Source of the DNA: Augochlora pura
Lineage: Eukaryota; Arthropoda; Insecta; Hymenoptera; Halictidae
Assembly: GCF_028453695.1 (NCBI RefSeq)
Contig: NC_135773.1
Span: 4,898,001 to 4,962,000 of the forward strand
Direction: 5' to 3'
Length of the DNA stretch: 64,000 nucleotides
The first letter of the stretch is position 1; every line of letters starts with the position of its first letter. A program made the position numbers and the translations under genes. The notes below the pieces were generated by a model. It made no database searches. It was not told where the DNA came from and saw only the letters and a program-made list of their open reading frames with translations. Below, piece after piece: positions 50,001 through 61,900 of the stretch.

Positions 50001-52243
50001 GCACACCACCTCGCCGTGTGTCAGGGTATTTATCTGGCGCGCGTGACGCGGTATTCCTTGTCCAATTAGAGCATCAGGTGGAAACGGGACCGGCTGCATC
50101 TGGCCCTCGCTAGACACGTGGAAGCTGTACGCACTGTTCAAACAAACAAACACGATTTAACCCCCTTCGAATTGACGGTAGTAAGGTAACATTTATTGTT
50201 ATATTCTTATTTCGCGCGCCAAATTCGTTCAAGAGCCATTGAAAATTGTCAAGCCATTTAAAACAATTTCAGCGTTAGCAAATTTTAATAAATACGGTTT
50301 ATTTTATTTTTATAGAGTAGAAGAAGTTATATGTAACAGAAGTGTTTTTATTTGGATTGAATGTCCAGATGCTGAAGATAAAATAGCTAATAAATACTGA
50401 AGTATAATACTAACTTCTGTTGCAATAAAATTAGTAAATTTTAAATAGTAAAAAAATTTTCTAGACTCGAACATGCTATTGACGATTTAGCTCCGTCAGA
50501 TTCATTGGAATCGGACAGGGTCGGCGAGCGAAATTCGGACGCGATCAAGGGCGGTTCACGAAGCTAACCGGTGAAGTAAAATGAAGAGTACTTACGGTTT
50601 GCCGCCGGGCACACCGAAAGGTCCAAGAGGTGCCCTCATGCTTCCGTGAGGATCGTAGAGTTGCTGAAGAGGCGGTCTTGTGGGATATCCATTCAGGGCT
50701 GCCGGAGGATAACCCAACATGTCCGCATGAGGTCCTGCGGGTGGATGATGTGGCGGCGGATAGTGTGGCGGATAAGGGCCGACCGCCGAAGCCGAGACCA
50801 GCGGTTTGCTGGAACTCGATGGTTTCAGACCGCCGGAGCCGGAGCTGCTACCACCTGTCGACCATACATTTATCGTCAGACTTGCCATTTTTCACCTTCC
50901 CGATTAACGCAAGCCTATCGGGTTCTAACTGCAACTGGACACCCTCGATATAGTTGTATAGAAAGCTCTTTAAAAATGCTCTAGATTTTACATGGCCTAA
51001 CTAACTGAAATGTTAGAGCCAGCAGAATCTTGTGAAATCCTCGTGAAAGCGTTATATTGCATTAATAAAATTATGTTGTAATTATTTTCTCATTTTTTAA
51101 ATTTTATCGACGATCTTTTTGTCAGATTATTATTAATTTGCTAGAGATATGGAAGAGGAGAAATAAGTAATTAATTTTAATGTGGCACTTTTTTAAAACG
51201 TTCCTTTAAGGTTGTTGAATATTTAACATGAAAGATTATAAAAATATATTAGTAGTTGCATAAAATTATTTACTCGTTTTGAGACTAAATAAGAGATAAA
51301 ATTGAGACTAAATAAAAGACAAATTAGAGACAAATATTCTCTATATATCACATAATTGAAGGAAAGTATTGATTTCTCGCATTAAACTTCAATTTCAACA
51401 TCGAGTATATTATACCACGCAAAAACCGTGAGCAGTTTTAAAAAGTATATTTAACAAAACCATAGTCTTAAAATCCCACATTTCGAATTCGCGACTGTCT
51501 AATGAATCGATGAACAGATCCTCGCGATTCCCACTAAATGGCACTTCCGTTGATCGGTTAATTAAGCCAGGTTCCCCGCGATACCCATCGGCGCATAGAT
51601 CAACGTCTTTATACGTCCCCGGTCCCTATTACTCATCCGCAATGCACTTTCCGACTTCGTTACACCCCCGAAACAAAAAGAGCGATCTCCCGTCCGCGGT
51701 GTTAACGATCTCCTACGGGGCCGATTACCGCTTCCGCGACGCAGAAGAACGTACCGGCTGATGTAGGTGTGACAGGTTTCGAGATCGGAGTGGTCGGCTT
51801 CTCTCGATCCTCCATCTTCTTTGCCGAGGGCGTGCTCGCGTTGCTGCTGGTGCCGCTCCGCGGCGAGGGTGGCGGCACTTCTTTCTTCACCTGGCTGCTC
51901 ATAGGTACCGATGACGGGCCCAGCTTGTCCAGGCCGTTCTCCCTGGGCGACGAGGTGCCGTTCGCCGCCGGACTACCGGGCCCTTCGCTCGCGTCGTCAA
52001 CCACCAAGTCCTGGTCGCTCTTCTCGCCATCGCTTTGCTGTCGGGGCAAACGTGTGCACGGCTTTATTAAGGTATACCATCGCCGGTGGATCATGAAGTA
52101 CCATCCTGAATACTTACATGGCCCATGTCCTTGTCCTGCTCCTTCTTCATCTTCTTCAACGGCATATGATCGTGGTGCTGCGGGTCCGGGGTGCTCCGGG
52201 GCCTGCTGTACTTCTCCCGTTCCGCCGGCGATATCGAGTTTCT
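46979..52243 (-). CDS. gro: groucho (TLE family) co-repressor, 3' part of gene: six C-terminal coding exons
   Basis: Groucho is a nuclear transcriptional co-repressor. In the family, the WD40 propeller binds WRPW and eh1 peptides of repressors such as Hairy/E(spl) and Engrailed, and the N-terminal Q domain (not seen here) tetramerises. Six minus-strand blocks, 52118-52243, 51755-52037, 50596-50854, 49858-50133, 47577-48180 and 46979-47086, are bounded by GT/AG sites. Their junction phases (0, 1, 2, 2, 0) agree, and they total 1656 nt: 551 residues plus a TGA stop. In order the partial protein shows the insert after the GP region (RNSISPAEREKY, then basic PLKKMKK), the acidic CcN-type stretch (SDGEKSDQDLVVD), a Ser/Pro/Thr-rich SP region, and a WD40 domain ending in ATVYEVIY. 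Family proteins are about 720-740 residues, so roughly 170-190 N-terminal residues (Q and most of GP) are missing. They are presumably encoded beyond 64000. The WD40 part is nearly identical to what I recall of Drosophila Gro. No frameshift or internal stop is seen. Confidence 0.96.
47114..47326 (-). pseudogene. unidentified protein-like fragment in the last gro intron
   Basis: A minus-strand frame of about 70 codons between an in-frame TAA upstream and a TAA stop, ending just before the acceptor of the last gro exon. The peptide includes ERIENNKTCLDKIYIITLVE and PECKELKTDFQNFIDVIDNL. Amino-acid mix and helix-like spacing look like real protein rather than random AT-rich DNA. There is no ATG in frame near the start, and no family is recognised. 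It may be a broken insert or chance. Confidence 0.2.
47577..48180 (-). CDS. gro: gro coding exon: main body of the WD40 propeller
   Basis: 604 nt. The acceptor is AATCCGACAG, and the donor is CAG followed by GTAGGG. It encodes 201 codons from SVKLLPDGRTLIVGGEAS to the TPYGASIFQ end. WD blade ends are seen at LSIWDL, IAVWDL and VRSWDL. The conserved GHTDGASCIDIS and LREGRQLQQHDF segments, which line the peptide-binding face in TLE proteins, are intact. This is the best-conserved exon of the gene. Confidence 0.98.
48443..48755 (-). CDS. possible lola-type zinc-finger terminal exon (or relic) inside a gro intron
   Basis: A 103-codon open frame plus TGA follows a good acceptor (TTGTTTATCACAG ending at 48756) within the gro intron 48181-49857, in the same orientation. 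The peptide has CICGYRDKIFHQKHLLVKH followed by LWHNC (an H-x4-C ending), then CGRRLKKRKAINFHMSYEC, which is C-x12-H-x4-C, and finally CPICNK. Alternative terminal exons of longitudinals lacking (lola) and similar BTB proteins carry C-x2-C-x12-H-x4-C then C-x2-C fingers in about 100 residues. Here the first Cys of the central finger is Arg, and the last finger stops before its His pair. The frame also stays open some 36 codons upstream of the acceptor. It may be a nested zinc-finger gene, an alternative exon, or a decaying copy. I cannot find its other exons with confidence. Confidence 0.35.
48774..49091 (-). other. open Ser/Arg-rich frame just upstream of the zinc-finger ORF
   Basis: A minus-strand open frame in the same gro intron contains MLEREPKATRMKLGDVKDNR, then a Gln/Ser run and SSKRAAVAG, ending just 5' of the zinc-finger frame. 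It is in a different frame, with possible donors (for example GCG before GTAGCC). It could be a linker exon of the same hypothetical gene. Composition looks protein-like, but no family is recognised. Confidence 0.2.
49858..50133 (-). CDS. gro: gro coding exon: start of the WD40 propeller
   Basis: 276 nt. The acceptor is TTTGAACAG, and the donor is ATCAG followed by GTTGGT. It encodes AYSFHVSSEGQMQPVPFPPD, the invariant HARQINTLTHGEVVCAVTIS, and the first blade motif YVYTGGKGCVKVWD, ending at QLDCLQRDNYIR. The Arg codon is split AG/A across the next intron. The short insert INQGGSGSAKHVS differs slightly from the Drosophila loop. Confidence 0.97.
50134..50595 (-). other. gro intron, 462 bp
   Basis: AT-rich, bounded by GTAAGT and TTTGAACAG on the minus strand. 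Nothing further recognised. Confidence 0.9.
50596..50854 (-). CDS. gro: gro coding exon: Pro/His/Tyr-rich SP linker before the propeller
   Basis: 259 nt. It begins with the last two bases of a Gly codon (acceptor GTCGACAG) and ends after two bases of a Pro codon (donor GTAAGT). The peptide runs from GGSSSGSGGLKPSSSSKP through a low-complexity proline and histidine stretch (PPHYPPPHHPPAGPHAD) to GPFGVPGGKP, which joins AYSFHV in the next exon. Low complexity makes this the least conserved coding exon. The splice phases and the conserved GGKPAYSFH junction support it. Flanking introns are 50855-51754 and 50134-50595. Confidence 0.92.
50855..51754 (-). other. gro intron, 900 bp
   Basis: AT-rich between the SP exons, with GT/AG ends. 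No gene, repeat or hairpin recognised. The open frame on the plus strand at 51510-51761 is not protein-like. Confidence 0.9.
51755..52037 (-). CDS. gro: gro coding exon: CcN acidic motif and SP region
   Basis: 283 nt, starting in phase 0 after CCCCGACAG and ending after one base of a Gly codon, with donor GTACGT. It encodes QSDGEKSDQDLVVDDASEG, the acidic CK2-type stretch conserved in TLE proteins. A Ser/Pro/Thr-rich segment follows, with SSQVKKEVPPPSPRSGTSS and TPISKPVTPTSAG. This SP region is the part phosphorylated by proline-directed kinases in the family; individual sites are not assigned here. The intron to the previous exon is only 80 bp (52038-52117). Confidence 0.94.
52118..52243 (-). 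CDS. gro: gro coding exon, first in window (GP/CcN boundary, NLS-like)
   Basis: 126 nt, 42 codons, phase 0 at both ends. The acceptor is a T-rich run ending in TTACAG, and the donor is CAT followed by GTAAGT. The peptide opens RNSISPAEREKYSRPRS, matching the conserved RNS(V/I)SPAEREKY motif of insect Groucho. It closes with the basic PLKKMKKEQDKDMGH, a likely nuclear-localisation segment. No initiator is present, so upstream exons must exist. Confidence 0.95.
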
Positions 52244-53248
52244 CTGTAACAAACCAAGAATTGAAGTTAGAACTAAGTTCTTGCCTTGGCTTTAGGATCG
52301 TCAAACCATCACGTGACGAAACTTGGGTCGATCGGACCCAAAGAAGTAAATGTACTATTTAAGTTCTAATGGTTTGGTTTGAATCGTTTGTGTTCGGTTC
52401 GATGAAGAGAACGACGTTGGCGTCAATTTTTATTAATAAATTTAAGAATAACTTTCGTTACGTATTACTATTGCACCTACAAAATAACATAAAATAGTTG
52501 CTTTTAGTTCTCTGTAACCCTATTAATCTAGTAATCAATATATGGTAAAAATTAATATCTGAGAATTTGATTAAAAGACTGAGAAAATCAATGATTAAAG
52601 CTCATTAACCTATAAAATATAAATATACCGACGACAATAAAAAAGATTTGAACGGATAACTATATTTTACTAAATGAAACCAGCGAAGCCGAGTTCCATA
52701 GATTTCGGTACAATTGTCGGTCATTTTTATGCATTAAAAGAAACGAAAGGGCATTCGGCATTCACTGAAGGTTGAAGATTTTCGATTTACCTTTTACATT
52801 TTGGCTGAAAGGAATTCGTCGAAAATAAGCGCAATTATTTAATGATACTTCATTGTACCGCTGAAACATTATTCTTATCATTTTGTGAGGCAGACCGCGT
52901 TGTCTGCTTGAATATCCACAGGCTATATAAATTGTACCTCATTCCGAATTTAACAAACGTCTGTATAATTTAATTTTTAAAAATGTACTAGAGGCAGCAG
53001 TTGTGTTTTTCATGAGAAATTCATTTAAACTTTCGGCGAGAGATACGCGTACACGCCATTGAAATGGCTCGTGTAAGCTGACATGTCTGCCCATGACATA
53101 CCGTTTCTACTTATTACACGAATTAGCGTTTGCCCCCCTTTTTAATGCATCATCTGATGCGGCTCGACATTCTCTACGAAAAATGTATTACATTTATTAT
53201 GAATATATTATATTTTCATCCGAGTACTGTATATTGAAAAGACGATTG

Positions 53249-53510
53249 TTTCTATTTTATTATATTAATGAACATTTTTATTAAATCTTAAATGTCTCGA
53301 TTTTTCCAAATTAATAAATATTTTTATTAAATCGTAAATGTCTCTATTTCAGTAAATTAATTATCATTTTTATTAGATCTTAAATATTTCTATTTTATCA
53401 AATTAATTGACATTTTTATTAAATCTTAAATATTTCTATTTTATCATATTAATCAACATTTTTATTAAACATTAAATATCTCTATTCTATCAAATTAATT
53501 ATCATTTTGT
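53249..53510 (+). repeat. 46-bp-period minisatellite
   Basis: ATTTTTATTAAATCTTAAAT-type units begin at 53274, 53320, 53366, 53412, 53458 and 53504, exactly 46 bp apart, with a partial unit before. Each unit also has a TCTATTTTATCAAATTAAT part. It lies in the upstream gro intron. Confidence 0.93.
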
Positions 53511-55130
53511 TCAAACTGTAATAAAATCATTCTTGAACAGTCCGGCAAGTGCGAAGGTTAATGAAACACGAAAGAAGTGTGTTACAAGTATCACACTTGC
53601 TCTTGCTCTCTCGAGTGCGGAGCGATAACAAATCACCGGATGTTGATTCAATTGATAACCGGCTACCGATTCGTTATCGGAACGAGTAAACATTGTTGGA
53701 TAACGGTAATCGTTGTCCGATTACAAATACGTTCGTCGACAAGCCTATCAGCCAAGGGGGTGCACGAAGCATTGAGATTTATCGCGCGTGATCTTATTCA
53801 GACCAGAGTCTCGAGTCCGCTTCCGTTTCGTCGCGAAAAAACGTCGTCGGCCCCCGTCGATTTCGACGAACGTCGACTGGAAAGGTGCGCGACGCGGAAG
53901 TCGACGAAAACATCGATGGGGGGTGGGTAGTCGGGAGAAACTTCATCCCCGTTCGCCGATTAAATAAAATATTTGCCTGGCGACATTCCGGGGTGCAATT
54001 AAATTACGGTGTCCGCGCCGACTCCTTCGCCGGGCTTCCTTCGCAGCGAGAAAACGCGACACGGCAAATAACACGGAAAACCGTCCGCTCCTGTTAAAGA
54101 ATGCCGGACGCGAAAATCGGGGAAAACAATTTTTATTTGCCTCGTAGGCACCGGCGTCCCTCCCCCCCTCTCTCTCTCTCTCTCCCCTGCTTTTAATAGG
54201 GATGAAATATCAGAACTTTCAATTAAAACTTCGCTACGGGTAACGAGTTTCCGCCGCCGTTGATCGATGTATTTCGAAAGCATTTTCTGCAAACTTGTTA
54301 CGTCTTCGTCGTAACAGAAAAATTGAATCCACGGGTACCGGCCGGTTACAATTTAGACACCGTTAAGATCAACAACGGCTCCACGGTTTTTAAACGTTCG
54401 TTCGTATTCGACGTCGATTTTCGAAGGTGCCAGAGTTATTAAAATTAAACTCACTTTTAAGCAACCCGTTTGCTACACGAGTCTCTTTGTTTTATCTCGA
54501 ATGCATTATTGTTGCCATTATGTAACAATTTATATAATACAGCCGCGGCACGATTCTTAATCAATTAATAACCTCGATAATGGCACTTTGCTACCTCGGT
54601 ATACGCAATGACAGATTTATTTCGTTTATCACGGAATGAAATATTAATAATACGGGGGCTTAATGAAAGTGTTCGATTAAAGATAGCGTTTTAATTGATG
54701 AGAGGAAGAAATAAATTTTTATCTATAAACTGTTGAGCCTGTACAAAGGTGTTCGGATATTAACGTTAGTCACCGTGTCCGCGTTATTACGCAAGTTCGC
54801 CGTGCTATAATTCAACGCACGTGGTTCGAGGGGGTATAGCATCCAGCAGCTGCGCCCGTGGGCTAGGTGGCAACGGTTAAAAAGCGATTCACTTTGCCAT
54901 ATTTATCAGCATCGTGACGCGACGACCCCATTCATTTCAGGACCCCTTAAAATTCCCTTTCCGTGGAACGACGCCGATAATCGTCGGCGTCGGGGAAACG
55001 CCGTGGTCCTATCCCCGAAAACTGCGTCGCCAATGCCTCCGAGATAGGAAGGAAAGGTCGCGGCGGAGATATCATCGACAGGGAAGTTTTACGAGCGACA
55101 GTTTTGTCGGGGACAACCGGGCGAACGGTG

Positions 55131-55174
55131 CTGCGCGCGCGCGCACCGTCGTCGTCGTCGTCGTCGTCGTCGTC
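55131..55174 (+). repeat. CG tract followed by TCG repeat
   Basis: GCGCGCGCGC at about 55133-55143, then about nine TCG/GTC triplets (55147-55174). Confidence 0.9.
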
Positions 55175-56599
55175 TCCTCTTCATCCGCGTAAGCACGCGA
55201 GCCCTTTCCCTGTCCCCCGATAACCGGCGCCCTATCCGGAGCAACATCGTAAACTACCCACTCGCAGCCTCTCTCGACGACCCCCGAAGTAAATCTCCTC
55301 TTCTCAATTACCCTTCGTCTCTTATCCACTAGCACCTCTGGCTCGGTCCATTACCCCCGACGCCACGGTATCATCCCTCGCAGCGTCGCGACGCGCGTCC
55401 GCCGCTAGCACCGGAGGACTCTCCGGCCCGTCGTGTGAAAGGAGATGAAATAGGGTTCGCCCCGTGATTTAGAAAGTCCTCGGCAACACCGCCTATTCTT
55501 CCCGGAGAATAACGACCTGGTTCGAGTACCAGGTACGGCCTCCGTGCGAATGTCTCAATGAATTCAAATTGCCGCCGTGCCGGAGCAAATTGAACGAGGT
55601 GTTCCGCAACGATGGAGGACTACTTTGCCAACCCTCCGCCGCCTCGCAGAAATGCCCGATCGAAATCGTTGCCGTGATCACTGCCAGTTACCTCGCGGAG
55701 TTTTCGCCCGGCTGCGTGTGCTCGTTGACGCTGGATTTGCGTCGATGAAGATACCAATGTTTACGAAATATTTACAACGTTTTTTTAAATTTTATTCTAC
55801 TTTATTTTATTTATTTTTATATATTATTTTAACTTCTTTATATTTATCGTATGTTAAATTTAACTTTGACATTATCATATTAAGTTATTAGAACTTTCTG
55901 ATTGCAATCGTGTCTTCTAAGGAAAAGTAAATTTATATTTATTTTGTGCTTGTATTCACCCGAATAAGACGTGAGAATAGAATTTCATCCTTTAATAGAG
56001 AGGAGTAATATTCATAGTTAATAGGTTATTACTAGACTGCGGACTTTATGCATTCAATAAATAATATTCCCTTATTTTTAACTCAATAAACAATTAAGTA
56101 GCTATGCATTGCAATTTATTTAGAGAATTTTTATTTTGTATAAACATCCTCAGCCTAGTTACTACTAATAATCTCTATCGCGAACCAGACTCTACAAAGC
56201 ACAGCAATTGTTTGAAGTATTCGTAAAGTTTCTAACACATTTCCATAGTACTTGGTTAATAACAATGTCCACGTGAGATTGGTTAAAAATTAAGAATTTC
56301 GACGGAACATATTGCAACGAAGGAGGTTCGCAGGTGAGGCAGCATATTCCGTAGGTATTCTTGATAAACCGTGGTGGTATATTGTGCGCGGATTCCATCT
56401 GTTGCGCCGAAAAGCAGCGAAAACCGATCCTCCATGACACCTATCGGATGAAAGCATTTGAGACATGGTCGGAAGGCGCTGCGGAGGCACGCGGCAGAAA
56501 GCAATCCGACGACACAGAGAAATTCAGGGGGTCGCGCGGCGCGGCGCGGCGCGGCACGAGACGTCGGGACGTAGTCGGTTCAGTCGATAAAAAGGAGAA

Positions 56600-56618
56600 G
56601 GGGGGGGGGGGGGGGGGG
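56600..56618 (+). repeat. homopolymer run of 19 G
   Basis: Uninterrupted G19 following AAAGGAGAA in a CpG-rich part of the gro intron. Confidence 0.9.
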
Positions 56619-56868
56619 AGAGGAGGCAGGAATTCCGGCGGAAGGAGGCAAGAAAACAGGCAGAGGCGAGCTTCGAACGGCTGCTCAAAGGGGAAGAGGA
56701 ATCCTCGGCGGAGTCGTGGTGTACGTGCCCGCCCGTTCGACTTTTCTCGAGACGGAACGGCTCTCGGGCCGGCCGGGAGGATTCGTTTTCTCTCGCGGGG
56801 CGAACACGGACGGAACCGATCTATCTATCTCCGTTCCTTCTCCGCGTCTCTCTGCCCTTACCCTCCCC

Positions 56869-56871
<3 letters not shown>

Positions 56872-56914
<43 letters not shown>
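56872..56914 (+). repeat. TC microsatellite
   Basis: Pure TC dinucleotide repeat of about 21 units. Confidence 0.95.
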
Positions 56915-56916
<2 letters not shown>

Positions 56917-57182
56917 CCTTTCTCGTTATCCCGTAATGGCTAGCCAACTATTTATCCAGCCGAGAACCACCGGGAGTTGGACTCCGGTTACGATTGTCGT
57001 GTTCCTGGAAAGGAAAGCTTGATGAGAGGAGAGACCCCGGTACACTTCGGGACACCGTCGCTACTTCCAGGATAAATCGACGGTAAAAGAAAACACGGGG
57101 GACAGAGGGGAAACGAGTTCGACCGGATACTTCCGAGAACGATCCTCCGCAGCCGTATGCTGGAAGCCACCGCGAGTCGGGA

Positions 57183-57262
57183 GAAGAAAGAGCAGGAAGA
57201 AGAAGAAGAAGAAGAAGAAGGTGGAGGAGGAGGAGGAGGCGGGGTAGAAGAAGAAGAAGAAG
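57183..57262 (+). repeat. GAA/GGA triplet-rich tract
   Basis: AGAAGAAGAAG and GGAGGAGGAGG runs, all-purine for most of its length. It encodes only Glu/Gly in the shadow frame. Confidence 0.9.
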
Positions 57263-58947
57263 ATGGCAGCGAGGCAGTCTCCGCCGAGAGGAATACAGAG
57301 TGGCGGCCGGGGCATTATCATAAAAATGCGGGGAATCTCGAAGATCTTGGATTTATGTCGGAACGGAGATGGTTAGCGTGAGATAAGTTTCGTGGAATCG
57401 GAGCAGTTCGCTGGTACGGATCAAGGGGGGAAGCCGTATGAATCGCTGTTGCCAAAGTTTCGACGTGTCATAGAATTTTTATGCCAACCTCCGCGGACGG
57501 CTCACGAAGAATCATGTCAGGGATTTCTGCTACCGAAATACGACAGTTTGCCAACGATCATTTTTATGGGACGTCCGCCGACTACTTTACGGCGACGGAA
57601 TGAAACTATATTTTAAATCGATGACCGGGATGCGGGGAGAGGCTCTCCACCGTGAACGAGATATTCGTCCTTGTCGCGATCCGATTAGCGGCGACATCGG
57701 TTTCTGTCCGTTTACGATACATCGGACTCCGAAGTGCTTGCTTATCGAACCTGCAGTTATTAATTTAAAAGTTCTTCGAGCTCGCGATGGCGGAACGGTT
57801 GCGCTATTTATCATCGCACAGCTTTGTTCGCGCGATATCTTGTGGAAGGGAATTAACGTTAAGATGGTAATACATAATCTGTACAGTAGTAGCATATAAT
57901 GTTTGCAGAACGATAATTGCGTAATAACAATTGTGTATAAATAATTGTGTAAAATTAATTGAGATAATATCAGACATTCTGGACAAACTGACTTATCCAC
58001 ATTTTTCTATTAAAACTCTTATATTTACAAATACTTTTATAGAAAATAATTGAATAAAATATCTTAATTCAAGTACACATTATGGTAGAACTAATCACAT
58101 TCTTTCTTATAAAAAGAAATCTAAAATCTTGAAATATTCGAAAGGTAAAGAAATGTGTAATAATCAGAAAGACAACGATTTCAACGAAATCTACCTTCCC
58201 CCTTTTCGTAAAAGAATATTTTTTATAAACATCCGTAATCTACAAGATTTCTTCCGGTGCGCGCCGGTACGATTAATTGCACCCCAACTATTTAAGCTTT
58301 TGTGTCAGCACCGGGGGAACGGGTAACATTCTCCTTCATCCCCGTGTTCATCGGCCAGACGCGTCCTCAGACACAGGCATCCTCTTTTTCTCATCGCACA
58401 ATACGTTCGATTCCAGCGTCGTATTCAGCAACCTTATCTACCCCCGACGCATCGTTTACCTTTCTTCCTATTGAAACGCCGAAAGCACTCGATGTTCCGT
58501 CACGACGCGGCCCTCCCCTCCGGCCCCGCCGCGTCCCTCGGCCCTCGGCGTGTTCCTCGGCCCGCGCGTTTCCGCGTGTACGTGCAACCCCCCCCCCCCT
58601 CCCCCGCCGGTCGGCGGAGAGCCGTGATAGGAGCGATGGGTAACACGGAGGGGGAGGAGGGGGAGGAGGGTGATGGTGGTGGTGGGCCCGACCTTCGTTC
58701 GCGTAAGTTTACTTACAACTAGATGGTCGGGATCGTGCGGGAGCAGCCTTTCCTCGGCAAAGAGGGTTCTCTCGCGGCACGATCAATATGGGGGTACCTC
58801 TCAAAGGGGTGGCCTGAAAAGGAGCGAGAGGAGGAAAGGCAGGTCGGTGGGCACGCCGTTGGGTACACCGTCGATATATAGACTTTGTAGTGTTAGGGAC
58901 GACTCGGTCTGCCGACAGGCAGAGGTGGGCCGGCACTGGCAGACGAA

Positions 58948-58995
58948 GGCAGGCAGGCAGGCAGGCAGCAAGCAGGCAGGCGGGCAGGCAGGCAA
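58948..58995 (+). repeat. GGCA tetranucleotide repeat
   Basis: GGCAGGCAGGCAGGCAGGCA followed by imperfect units, continuing into GCAGCGGCAGC triplets. Confidence 0.9.
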
Positions 58996-61900
58996 CTTGG
59001 CAAGCAGAGCAGTAGCAGCGGCAGCGGCAGCAGGCACCGCCGGAGCAGGCGCAGATGGTGGTGCGGTGGCAGTAGTCGAGAGGACGATGTGACGAGGAAG
59101 GGAAAGAGGAGGTCGGTGGTGTGCGTGGTATTGGGGTTGGTGGTCGGAGCCATGAGGGTGGTAAGCGAGTGAGCGACTCCTTCGCCACGACGCCTCGTCT
59201 CGACCCAACTACCGCGCTACCCACACCATCGAACCTTACGGATATATCCCAAGCCGCCGACTCGCCTCATCCTCCGCCCGCCTCGGTCGCACTTTCTTCG
59301 TTCTCCTTCCTTCCTTCCTTCCTTTCAACCCCCTACCGCCGGCGCTCGCCAAGTAGTCTCCTTACCACTCACCCCACGGTATTCCACCTCAACCAACCCA
59401 CGCCGCCTGTTTCCCTATTCCTCACTCCACCCTCGTCGTAGCCAGGACCCCGAGAGAGGAGGTTACGAACCGGAGTCGCGTCTCCGAAGACCCCGCAAAC
59501 CCCAGTTGCTACAAGATTGCACCCAGAGGTTCTCAAACGCGCACGGCCGATAGGCTGCAAAGGGGAATCGCAATCCGTCGGCCACCCGGACGCCTCTCCG
59601 TCGCCGTGATTCAGACACCATTGAGAGCTCCGACGAATTCCCGCATTCCTCGTTAATATTTTTCTTCCTTCCGAAGCGATTAACTTTCTCTCGCTTCGCT
59701 TCGCGTCGCCGTTTCCCCATTATCACCGAGGCCCCGATGGAGCCGGTTCAGTCTCGCGCGTTTATGCGCCGCGATAAAAAGAGTTATGCGGAGTGTTCCG
59801 CGTAAGTGCGCCCCGCTAATTTTCGCGGTAACTGTTGCTCACGATACGGCGAAGCAATTTCGGAGGGGGCATTTAATGATGCCACTTTTAGACGAGGTAA
59901 GTATTGTATTAATTTTTATTTTAATAGTTGCATTAATGCGCGCGATAATTTCAATGAATAAAAGCTGTATAAAATTGAATGCACGATAATGCGGCATATA
60001 AATTCGAATTTCATGGTATTCGTATCGTATCGCATCGCGATGAAAACGAATGCTTCGGTATTCACGTTCGCGGTCGGGTTACGAGCCTTGCACGTTGCGA
60101 TTCAAAAATAACCTGACGTTTTACGGAGCACGCTTATAACTTATTCTCATGATGGATCACTATATTTTCCGAATAAATTATATCTACTATGTACTACCCT
60201 TAAATCCTAGTACATAGAATTATAGAAAATCATTTTACTAGAAGTTTCGTCATTTTTGACCATTTAATTGTTATAAAACATCCGTAATTCTACCACAAAA
60301 ATTGTAAACCTTGTAGGATGTACTTTTACAGCAAAAAATAGATACAGAAGATGGCGAGCCATATTCCTCATTTACCAAAATCGGCCAGGAACGCCGCAAA
60401 CGCGATGAAATTTAATTAACTCCCCGCGCGTTGCACACGTGTAATAGAAGATTTATTCATGAAGTTGGTTTCAACGGTCATTTGATTCCTTGATCGGAAC
60501 AACGAGAGAGCGCGCGCGGCGCGCCACGAGAAGATTCATCGAGAAGTTGACACGCAGGCGTAATTCAGCCGGTCCTCATGACTACATTGGACGGCGACCT
60601 CACTCGAGGATGCATGGAATTTTTAATGGTCCCGCGGGGACGCCGGCAGCCGATTTCTGGAATCAACCACGTGCTACTGGGTCACCGCGCGCATCCATCA
60701 TTGCGGCAATTAGTGTTCGCGCACTTTTATTCCCGCGTGGCGTCCGTTCGGCTGCCATCCCGCGCTCGCCACCTTGATTAACTTGAGTTCACCTTTTACT
60801 TTTGTTGCGCGCCACCTTGCAGCCGGCCGTGAGAATTCGCGCAGCTGATATATCGGTAGAACGAGAAACGGACCGTTACGATTGGTTCCCGGTTTTTCAG
60901 AGAGAAAGAAACCGCGCGAAACGTCGGGCGAAAATTGCGCGAATCACCGTGTATTATTTTTAAGACGCGTTTTATACACCTTCTTCGATAATTTGGACAT
61001 TGTTTGAACTTGTTATTCTGTGAAAGTGCTCTTCGCGCGCTACCAATTGTCTGTCTATTTTTTAGAAGCGACCGCGGGGGCGAGGAAAGTTTTGAAATTT
61101 TATCGATCACGTCGTTGCGGTTATTTGCAGAACGATCCGTTTTATGACTAGGAAACGAGTTACGGGGCGCATTCGTAAGCTTTCCAAAGCTGATCAAGGT
61201 AAAATTACTTCCTTAAGAGGATTCGAAATTATGCGACGCCTCTAAGTGGTTATAGACTGTCACTAGCCAGCCGCCCGCGCCGCCAGACCGATGCCACGGC
61301 GGCGGCCGGCCCCTCTCCCCGGCCGCGTTCCGCCCGCGGCGGTAAAAATTGTTCGTCGATCAAAATATCCTCTCTTTTATTCTTCGTATTCTGTGTTCGT
61401 CAAACACAGCCCAGTTAACCAATATTCGAATCGAGCAACAGAAAATTATTTTTAAATAACCTTCGGGGGAAAATACCGCATTCAATTAGTATTTTCCCAC
61501 ACGAGAAATTAAAAGCTTCACAGCAAAACCGATAACAAAATTAATAACCCACTACCATCGTGTTTGTCAAGCAAATACGCGCGCCTACACGTGGCCCGAT
61601 ACGAGCCTTCATCATTTGAAATTATATTGGCTTTTAAACACGCGGAATTCTTTCCTTCTTTTTTGTTTTTTCGAAGTGCACAATTTTTGACGATCATCAA
61701 ACAATTCATTTTCTCCGTTACTGTTTGAAATGAAAGCATTTCGTATTTGCTCTGTTCCACCTTTGTATCGATATTTTCTTATAAATGCGCTCGCAAACAT
61801 TTTCCTTTGTTACGATGGCATGTATACAGAATTTCAAAATTATTATTATTATTAATTCCTTGGGGGCATTCGAATCGACCGATTTCATTAATTTTAATCA

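Noticed and set aside
51769..52362. 197-codon plus-strand open frame
   Set aside because: Antisense shadow of the gro SP-region exons.
53249..53510. regular array considered as a CRISPR
   Set aside because: There are no unique spacers. The units are contiguous diverged tandem repeats in an animal intron.
58800..59224. 171-codon Cys/Leu/Pro-rich minus frame resembling a Cys-rich protein
   Set aside because: Driven by the GGCA and GCAG repeats. The Cys spacing is just the repeat period.
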